Positions 53,703 to 60,904 of a stretch of DNA of 60,904 bases are shown piece by piece. A program made the translations under genes and the position numbers. The notes under the pieces are model-generated. The model made no database searches. It had not been told where the DNA came from and saw nothing but the letters and a program-made list of their open reading frames with translations. This DNA is from Allomyces macrogynus ATCC 38327. Lineage: Eukaryota > Blastocladiomycota > Blastocladiomycetes > Blastocladiales > Blastocladiaceae. Location: positions 2,145,025 to 2,205,928 of the forward strand of contig GG745328.1 of the NCBI GenBank assembly GCA_000151295.1, written 5' to 3'. Within the stretch, counting starts at the first letter, position 1; each line of letters starts with the position of its first letter.

Positions 53703-56700
53703 CTACCTGCACCGGTGCCCACACCCAGTGCAGCACTCGCGGTTCTCGCGGAACCATTCCGCGAGGCACGCCAGGTGGCCGCCGTGGCCGCACCCTTGGC
53801 ACCACGAGTACTGGCCCGTCACGCGTTGGTGGCTGTCGGAGGGGAGATGGACAGATCAGAATCCGCAAAAAGCGTGCAGGGATGGGTGAAGAGTACGCGT
53901 ACCAGAACGAGCACGCGTTCACGAGCCGCATGCACCGGCTGCACGACCAAAACTTGCCGTTGGTGTTGGTGTTGGGCTTGTAGCAATGATTGCACAACGT
54001 GTAGATGGTCGTAGATTCCTAGTTATTGCCGTGCAACAAAAGGGTCAGCGTTGTGGACGGAAGGCAGAGGAGAGGAGTTCGTGGACAGACCTGGAGCTTG
54101 GTCCGCAAATCGGCGATCGGACACTGCTCGAGGACGACCGCGGCCACGTCGTAGAGCCGGAATCGGTGGAGAAGTTCTGCACAAAAGTCCAAAGTCAGGT
54201 TTGGACATCCAAAGCGCGATGAGCGAAAGCGTGCGCACCAATATAACTTGAAAACCAGTCCTCGACCTGCGTGTCCGTGAAGCACGCGGGCCACTGGTCG
54301 CGCGGGACCACCGCGCGCTTATCCCCAGCGCCCATCAGCAACAACACGACCAGCGTGCAACAAAACTGCACGTCGCCCTGGTCGGTATGCTCGTCGAGCA
54401 AACCCTGCAGCATCTCGACCAGCGCCGCGTGCCCGAAAATCGCGCCTACGGCGGCACCCTCGTCGACAGACCCTCCCGCCGCGGCAGCGGTCGCAGCGTG
54501 CACGGGCGCCTGCACGAACCCGGTCACGGGCGCGACGGCGTCGTCGGTCACGGCCGACCCGATGATTGCCGACATGGGTTGAGAGACATAGGACCTCGCG
54601 TGCGATGGCGTCGGGTGCGGCGGGAGTGGCGCGAATGATGGCCGTCGAGACGACCGTGCGGCGAGACTGCCCGGTGCGGTTGCGTTCAGTGTCGAGGTCG
54701 CAAACGACGTGGCGAGCGACGCCGGTGTTGTTCCGTACGGATCAACGGTCAACGGGTTCGACGAGGCCGTCGAGAACGGAACCGACGACGAGAGAACGGC
54801 CACGTCCGGATGTGCGAGGGTCGGCGAGAACGGGCCCAGCGCCGACCGCGCGGGCGTGAGCGGGACAGGGGTCAGTGGTGGCGCGAGTGCAGCCGCGTCG
54901 GTTGGCGCGACGAGTGGGACGAGCAGTGGGCTGAAGAGCATGCTCACTAAACTCCATGTTTGCGCAACGTTGGCGAGGCCAATGTTGGCCGCGGTCAGGG
55001 CATTGTGCGCGCAGCACACCTCGAACCGCTTGATGATCGTCTCGCGGCTGAGCGGGACCGATTCGTCGGGCACGGCTTGCTCGGTCTCCGGGTCACGCAC
55101 AATGTAGTGGTTAGCGAGGTGAACAAAGATGGGCTCGTCGAACGTGGCCGTGTCGAGCTGCACAGTGAGCTGGGACGGCTTGTACGTCTAGGATTGCGTG
55201 ATGATGGTCAACCGGTGGCGGTGGGCATCAACGACATGCGCAACATGAGCACGGGGAAATAGGAGGACGCACAGTAACGTCCGGCATCGCAAACGGGCCA
55301 GCGCGGTCCATTTTCTTGCCGGGCTTCAGCAAAAACTTGGCGGTGCCGCCGACCGGCATTTTGCTACTCAGGGTCAAGAAAATCGTGAGAGAGTGCCCCT
55401 CGCGATCGAGGGAGAGGGAATAGCAACGCACCCGCCCTGCTCCTTGCTCCCCGCCGCCGTCGGCCGGTGATCCATAGACGCGACCAGCCTCCCATCTGGG
55501 CTCCAGCACACGGCCGCGCTGTTGAGCACGTCGGCCACGTGGAACGGCCCGCCCGGCGCCGTGGTGGCGGCATGCTGGCGAATCACAAGCTTATCCTTGC
55601 CGCATGTCCAGAGCGTGTCGGCATCGACCCACTCCATGCCCGTCACAACATTAGTGTGGTTCTCGAACCAAAACTTGGGCACGTGCGTGCGCGCGAGCGA
55701 GAACACTTGCACGCGGAAGTCGGTCAGCATCGAGCTCGACGCGATTTCCATGGTGCTGCGGTCGAAAGACGGCCGCCAGGCGATGCGACCGACCGACGCG
55801 ATGGTCTGGATCGAGTACTTGGGTTTGCGCGCGTCAGCTTTGAGGTCCCAGATCTGGTCGTGTTGCGGGATAGCGAGTCAGTGACTTGGTGTCTCTAACC
55901 GCGAAAGTGGGTTCTGATCTAGGCGCGCACTTTGATCATCTTGTCACGACCGCCCGTCGCGAGAAGCCGGCCGTTCGGGTGGTAATCGATGCCCAGGATC
56001 ATGCCGTTGTGACCGGATATCCGGCGCTCGTAGTTCTTGGGGTTGCGCAGGTCCCACTTTTGGATCTGGCCGCTCTCGAACGCGGCGCTGAACTCGGTCG
56101 GGCCAGTTGGCGAAAATTGCACGTCGCGCACGCTCTCGGCCTTGCTCTCAAACGAAAGAACCGCGGCCGCCTTGGCGCGCAGGTCCTACACGCGCGAACT
56201 CCGTGGTCAGCCTGGTCGATCCGAATGGCGAAGCGAAGAGGTGGAGCACAGACCCAAAGCTTCATGGAGCCGTCTTGCGATGCGCTGAGCAGCTTGATCG
56301 GGTCCGTTGGGTGGAAGACAATGCGGTTGACGGCGCGCGTGTGCTCGTTGATGACGCGCTCTGCGATTCGTCAGCCCGGTCGTCAGCTTTCCACTCGTCG
56401 CGCAGGTTCTGTGTCGAGACGAGAGGTGCGGACCCATTTTCTGGCCGGGCTTGTTAAGGTCCCAAATGACAATGGCGCCGTTGGTGGCCGCCGTCGCGAC
56501 AATCGACTTGGCATCTGCACAAAACGAGCCCAGGGAAATAGAGCAATGCCGTCCCGCGCATCGTCGAAATAATATGGTAAGAGAACAGTCAAGTATATTG
56601 GTTTTCTCTCGCTCGTTTCATGAACACACGGACATAGATTGCACCATTTCACGTCGTTGGAGCTGTAGTTCAAGTTGATGCGCACGCCAGCGCGCAAGTT

Positions 56701-57172
56701 CAGGTGCTCGGAGACGGCGTTGGCGGATATGCTCAGGATTTTGAGAACTGAGTAGCGCGCAATTGCAAAGGACGACGAGCGATTAGCGCGGGATCACAAC
56801 GGATTGGTACGCGGTGCGCATGCGTGGAGGGGTCGTCATACCGTCGCGACCACCGACGACGACAAAGTCCTTGTCGGGCGACAGGGATAGCGCGTTGAGC
56901 ATGCCACCGGGCCGTGCAATCAGCTGCAATTCCTCGGGCGGGGTCACGGATACGGCCGCACGCTGCGGCGAGTGATCGACCCCGACCACTCCCCTCCCGG
57001 CCGTTGCCATGGCGCCGTACTGGCTCATGACAAACGGCTTTGCGAGCCCGAGGACGGCGGCCGGGTTGAGGGCCGCGAAATTTGGTGGTAGTGGTGGTGC
57101 TCCCGCTGCGGCCGCGGCAGCAGCACCAAATGCCGAGCGGATGTCGGCGGTGCTGCTTGCGAGGTGGGCCAT
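53703..57172 (-). CDS. WDR24: WDR24/Sea2-like GATOR2 subunit
   Basis: The start at 57172 (MAHLASSTADIRS) opens an Ala-rich lead. WD repeats follow across several exons: LNALSLSPDKDFVVVGGRDG, LNLRAGVRINLNYSSNDVKW, VRDVQFSPTGPTEFSAAFESG, GMILGIDYHPNGRLLATGGRDK and FRVQVFSLARTHVP. The middle segment has RFEVCCAHNALTAANIGLAN and VAQTWSLVSML, as in WDR24 before its linker. The C-terminus has GDVQFCCTLVVLLL and ends in a double zinc module: LCNHCYKPN, CSRCMRLVNAC, WCQGCGHGGHLACLAEW and CCTGCGHRCR. WDR24 is the ring-type subunit of GATOR2, which activates TORC1 signalling at the vacuole or lysosome under amino acid control. Introns are numerous, and exact exon bounds in the WD part are approximate. 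Confidence 0.92.
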
Positions 57173-57876
57173 GGTCCTGGGAGCCGAGTGCAGCGCTGCG
57201 TGGTCAGATTGCAGCAAGTTGGGAGGGTTGAGCAACAGCAACGATGGGTCGAAATGATTTTGGCTGGTCAGTGAAGAGGCCGACAGATATTTCCACGCCA
57301 GAGAGGCGCGAAACGACAAGAAAACAAAACGATCGCAAAAACTGGCGAAACGCGACCAGCGGCATGGCATGTGACGAATCTGTCATGAATATCGCTACGA
57401 GGATCAGGCGCCTTGCCACGTCCAGCAGCGCCGGGCTCGCCGTGGCGAACCCGTTCCCGGCCTGGTCTTGTCTTGTTCTTGCTCTCCCTTGCGACCACAG
57501 CTCCAGCACACCCTCTCGCGCCCCGCAACTTGAACGCAAGCCGTCGAACCGCCATTTTCACGAACGATGGTCTGTCATCGCCATGCAACTTGGTCGCTTA
57601 AGCGCCGCCCCGCTGCTGCAACCTGGAACCTGGAGCCTTGCCGCCACCCGCGACTGTCGACGCCATGTGCGCGCCGTATTTGATGGACCAAAGGGCGCGC
57701 TTTGGCCGTGGTTCAGTGTCGTGCTCAGTGCTGCGGCAAGAACCCGGGTTTTCAGCACTACAGCGCACCTTTGCTCCTTGATCACGGCAGCGGGCGATTC
57801 GCGGCGGCGGAAACAATCGAACACTATTAAGTACAGCCATTGACGAACCAGCCCATCGTGCTCCACCATTTCTCAG
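57173..57876. other. intergenic region upstream of SEC61B
   Basis: About 700 bp between the WDR24 start and the first recognised SEC61-beta exon. It must hold the missing first SEC61-beta exon with the start codon, but I could not identify it. Candidate ATGs at 57582 and 57664 are unsupported. Confidence 0.4.
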
Positions 57877-58311
57877 TCGGCACAAGCATCCCCGATCACC
57901 TCGACGCGCGGCGTTGGTCCGCGGTTGACGCAGGGCCCCAAGGGCACCGTTGTTCGGTTCGTCTTAGCACCTCGCTGCGCTCCGCAGCGACCATGGGCTT
58001 AACCGTGCCATTTCTACGTTTTGTCTCGTTTGTAGCAAGCGTAAGCAGGTGAACCGCGAAGCGCAGTCGGCGGCGCGTGCCGCGGCCGGTGGTAGCACGG
58101 CGCAAATGATGCGCAGCTTTGACGGCGAGTCGTCTGGGCTCAAGGTGTACGTTGCCCACTCTGCACGCATGACCATCGTTGATACCAACGTGCCGCTCAC
58201 GTCCCCGTTGCTTTTCCGCTGCGTAGCGACCCAGTCATTGTCCTCGTCGCGTCGCTCGTCTTCATCGCGTCCGTGTTCGTGCTGCACATCTACGGCCGGT
58301 TGACCAAGTAA
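57877..58311 (+). CDS. SEC61B: Sec61 translocon beta subunit (5' exon not resolved)
   Basis: Three coding segments are clear: 57877-57956 (ends GPKGTVVR), 58036-58146 (KRKQVNREAQSAARAAAGGS, then QMMRSFDGESSGLKV) and 58227-58311 (DPVIVLVASLVFIASVFVLH, then IYGRLTK and TAA). The tail-anchor helix and preceding GLKVDPV are the hallmarks of Sec61-beta. The protein guides nascent chains at the ER translocon. Upstream of 57877 an in-frame TGA occurs at 57841 with no ATG between, so the start codon must lie in an earlier exon; the CAG at 57874-57876 is a good acceptor. Donors are GTTCGT and GTACGT. Confidence 0.9.
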
Positions 58312-58552
58312 ACGTGCTCCGCTTGCTTTCGCGTTGTTCTTTGTTTCTTTGGCGTGCGACGGTGGGACCCCGGTCGCTGTGTACACACGTTATCGTTTGG
58401 TTTTTTCCTGCTCGTTTCCCGCTCCGTTGCCGTTTCTTTTTCTTACCAGCGCCCTATCCGAGCGAAATCCTTATATAAAGACATTTCCGACCGTGACCCA
58501 CGACCGACTTGCGAAGGCTACTATTTACAAAGTTGACAATTTGCACTCTTCC
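58312..58552. other. convergent intergenic region
   Basis: About 240 bp between the convergent SEC61B and small-ORF stops, T-rich (runs such as GGTTTTTTCC), consistent with 3' UTR signals. Confidence 0.5.
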
Positions 58553-58792
58553 TCAACGTGACTCGACGATGCTTTGTGCCCTTCCCGTCGCAGCGAGCCG
58601 CGCGAGTGCGGCACCGAGCGGGTTGTGGAATCGCGCGACCGTGTCGTATTCGCGGTCAATCCGCTCAATCTCCTTGGCGAATTTCACGGCTGCCGACCCT
58701 GCGGATGGGCCATGAAGCGCGCCCGCTTCTTGCATCTCGAACTGGTCCTTTTGCAGCATTAGTTTCTGCTGCGTGCGCGTCATTCCGCTCAT
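58553..58792 (-). CDS. small conserved-looking protein with TRTQQKLMLQKD motif
   Basis: A frame starting MSGMTRTQQKLMLQ (58792) and ending IVESR gives 79 residues, predicted mostly helical, with EIERIDREYDTVARFHNPL in the second half. The TRTQQKLxLQ stretch resembles short motifs I associate with fungal TORC1 accessory proteins of the Tco89 type, but I cannot verify this. An upstream in-frame ATG at 58867 or a missing upstream exon is possible, so the N-terminus is uncertain. It lies close to the WDR24 gene. Confidence 0.45.
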   Translation of the reverse strand: MSGMTRTQQKLMLQKDQFEMQEAGALHGPSAGSAAVKFAKEIERIDREYDTVARFHNPLGAALARLAATGRAQSIVESR

Positions 58793-59192
58793 CGCGGCGC
58801 CTGGCGGCAGGCCTTGGTTGCCGCTGCTTGGGTGACCAGAGCAGGGTTGCCGATTAACGATCGGCAAATGGCGGTAATGACGCGGCAGGCCGCCGAATGG
58901 CTTGGAATGGCATCGAGAGCAGAGTGCGACGACTTAAGGCGAGGACATGAGGGTGGAGGATAGAGTGGATCAATTTCGCGGATTGCAGGACGAGTTCTGG
59001 TCGATCTTTGCGCGGTCACTTGAAGTCACGTAACCTAGGGTCGAAACCCTGCGTTGTGCGTTGGGGTTTGCCCTTGGCCAACAACCGTGTCGCCTCGCGC
59101 TCCCAACCTGTGCTCAACCTCACCAACCGCCAACCCAACCCCGACAACCTGCTCGAGGACCGACAACCTGAACCGCTGCAACCACGAAACCT
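58793..59192. other. intergenic region
   Basis: About 400 bp between divergent starts. A hairpin-like element near 59032-59050 (AGGGTCGAAACCCT) imitates a tRNA T-arm but has no tRNA around it. Confidence 0.4.
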
Positions 59193-60904
59193 GATGACTG
59201 TGACCCCCGCAACCCCGGCCCACGACCAAGTCGACCGGAAGCGCTCAGCGCCCGATGCGGCCCCCGAGCCCGAGGTGACGCCCTCGCCGCCTGGTGGAAG
59301 TCGGCCCGCCGCGGGCGAGGCTGCTGCTGGTGTGGCCACTCCGACCTCAGCGAGCCCGGGATTGGGTGCGAACGGGCAGAAGCGCCGCAAGGTGTGTCCC
59401 ATCTGGTGGAGAACATGCGCAGAGATGTCCTCTGCACTGCTGCTGACCGTGGAGCTTGTACCTGTGGCACCAGGTTGAAGGGGAGCCCGCGGACGGCATG
59501 AACGATGCGACCCCGACCAATGCGCAGCGGCTGTACCCGGCCCTCGACGACGCGAACGGCGGTAGCCCGATGCCGACGGGCTACTCGCTCGCGGAAATCA
59601 TGCTCGTACCGCCGACCGCGGCGGTGCGCACGCCCGCGGCCGTCGCGCAGCCGCATTTGATCCCGTCGTCGGTCGCGTCGGTCACGCCCTCCCCGGCCGG
59701 CCTGCTTCAGGCAACGCCTTCGCGGCACGCGACGACAATCGAGACCGACGATGAAGACATCAACATGGAGCAGTGGACGCGCAACCCGGACGACGACGAT
59801 GGGTTTTATGCCGAGTCGCTCACGGCCGATCAAGTGGGCCACCTCGACACGCGGTGCACGCAGTTTTTGCGCGCCGTCCAACGTGCTATTGTCGACTGGG
59901 AGCTGAGCCTGAAGGTGGACCTCGACGCAATGAAGGACGCGCTCGAAACGGCCGGACTGTTCCGCGGCATGTTCTGTTTTTGATTTATTGAATCCGACCA
60001 GTGACAGCGGCTGACGTTTGGGTGTTCCTCGTACTAGACAAGTTCACGACCAACGTCGAGACGCGGCCTGTTGCCATCAAGTCGCGTCCAGCTCTCTCCG
60101 AGCAGCCGACGGTGCCGTCGCTCCTCGAGCGCACGCAACTCGCCAACATTCTGGCGTTTTTCATGCCGCAGCAAGTCACCTGCACGGAGCTCGAGCTTTT
60201 TTATGTTCTCGAGGCCCTTGTGCGCGACGTGAACCCGGCCGGCTACGTCTGGATGGTCACGGAGAACCTGCGCACGTTCATTGGCCTGCTTGGCAAATTG
60301 GTATGGTGTGATCCGACCTTCTCCACCCTCGCAGCGCACCTGCTCACGCAAAAAATCTATTCGGGACGGTAGGTCGTCAAGGCTGGTTTGGATCTCAACT
60401 CGGTCCAAGATCTCTTCCAGGCGTCGCGGTACGGCGATCTCGTTCCTTACCTCGACGACGCCAATGACCGGGTACGTTGCAACGGCCGTGGACGAACTAA
60501 ATGCGCTGTTTTGTACTTGGGACTCACCAGTCGTGCAAATCTAGCTCCAAGTGTTCAACCTCGGCGACCGGCGCTTCCGCGTCCAAGACGAAGTGCGTAA
60601 CCTGGCGCTGCGCGTTTCTGCGCGGGCCTCATCCCGCTGGTACGTTTTGATCGCGTTGCATGATGAGAGCCTCCCCCAACCTCCAGTCACTCACCCCCCT
60701 CCTTCCACTTCCCCAACCCCACAGGCACTCGAGAACAAGCTGACCAGCACCCTCCCCGAAGAACCTGCCATCGCTAACGCGCGCGGCCTGTCGCTGTCGC
60801 GGCCGCGGCCGCCCACGCGCACACGGTCGCCGTTGCCTCGATATACGGGGCCGAGAAGTACCACCAGCACCTCGCGCACCTGCTGCTCCTGCAGAAAATG
60901 TGTG
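59193..60904 (+). CDS. 5' part of an unidentified multi-exon gene, runs off the window
   Basis: Coding begins MTVTPATPAHDQVDRKRSAP. Donor GTGTGT after KRRK joins exon 2 at 59474 (VEGEPADGMNDA). Exon 2 has a disordered part and then YAESLTADQVGHLDTRCTQF and IVDWELSLKVDLDAMKDAL. Exon 3 gives KFTTNVETRPVAI, LERTQLANILAFFMPQQVTC and a helical block with YVLEALVRDVNPAGYVWMVT. A further exon gives VVKAGLDLNSVQDLFQASRY, and the next LQVFNLGDRRFRVQDEVRN. Later exons up to the edge end LLLLQKMC. The helical, ARM/HEAT-like content suggests a scaffold protein. I do not recognise the family. The donor at 59967 may be GC. Confidence 0.6.

Noticed and set aside
58985..59060. tRNA-like element (AGGGTCGAAACCCT resembles a T-arm)
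   Set aside because: The T-loop lacks the expected length, and no acceptor, D or anticodon stem can be formed around it.
1..60904. CRISPR array, prophage or bacterial operon
   Set aside because: No regularly spaced direct repeats; spliceosomal introns and eukaryotic gene families throughout.

Overview
The window is nuclear DNA of a GC-rich, intron-rich zoosporic fungus (Blastocladiomycota or Chytridiomycota is my best guess). It carries fungal-type genes such as a bifunctional AIR carboxylase and a Psr1-like phosphatase. It also has a radial-spoke gene (RSPH9), which only a flagellated lineage keeps, and a metazoan-like set (cullin-3, LIS1, TBL1, LRRC40, XLF, WDR24). Genes are compact, with introns of about 55-120 nt on both strands and short, often divergent, intergenic spaces. 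I placed splice sites by hand from protein conservation; most donors read GTNCG(T), with C at +4.

Layout. 1-6.6 kb: end of a membrane glycosyltransferase, cullin-3 and RSPH9. 6.7-11.3 kb: an XLF/NHEJ1-like repair factor and LRRC40, head to head. 11.7-19.3 kb, minus strand: an oxysterol-binding protein, TBL1-like WD protein and a coiled-coil/tandem-BRCT protein. 19.6-27.6 kb, plus strand: an E2 enzyme, OSCA/CSC1 channel and XPR1/SYG1 phosphate exporter. 27.8-31.9 kb, minus strand: a class A-type GPCR and a second multi-pass protein. 32.7-36.1 kb: LIS1 and a secreted fasciclin protein. 36.9-37.2 kb: initiator tRNA-Met with telomere-like motifs, and an exon-like fragment. 38.0-43.1 kb, minus strand: transketolase and a low-complexity bHLH-like protein. 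43.5-48.6 kb: pyrimidine 5'-nucleotidase, a CpG-poor gene desert and ADE2. 49.1-53.2 kb: a secreted CAP protein and an SCP/Psr1-type phosphatase. 53.7-58.8 kb: GATOR2 WDR24, SEC61-beta and a small conserved ORF. 59.2 kb to the end: the start of an unidentified gene.

These are mostly single-copy housekeeping, signalling and membrane genes, not an operon-like system. The most unusual signals are the C-at-+4 splice donors with scattered GC-AG introns, a 17-nt microexon, an intronless class A GPCR beside another multi-pass gene, the CpG-depleted 45-46 kb block, a probable alternative mitochondrial leader on the nucleotidase, and an exact 30-bp in-frame duplication in LRRC40.
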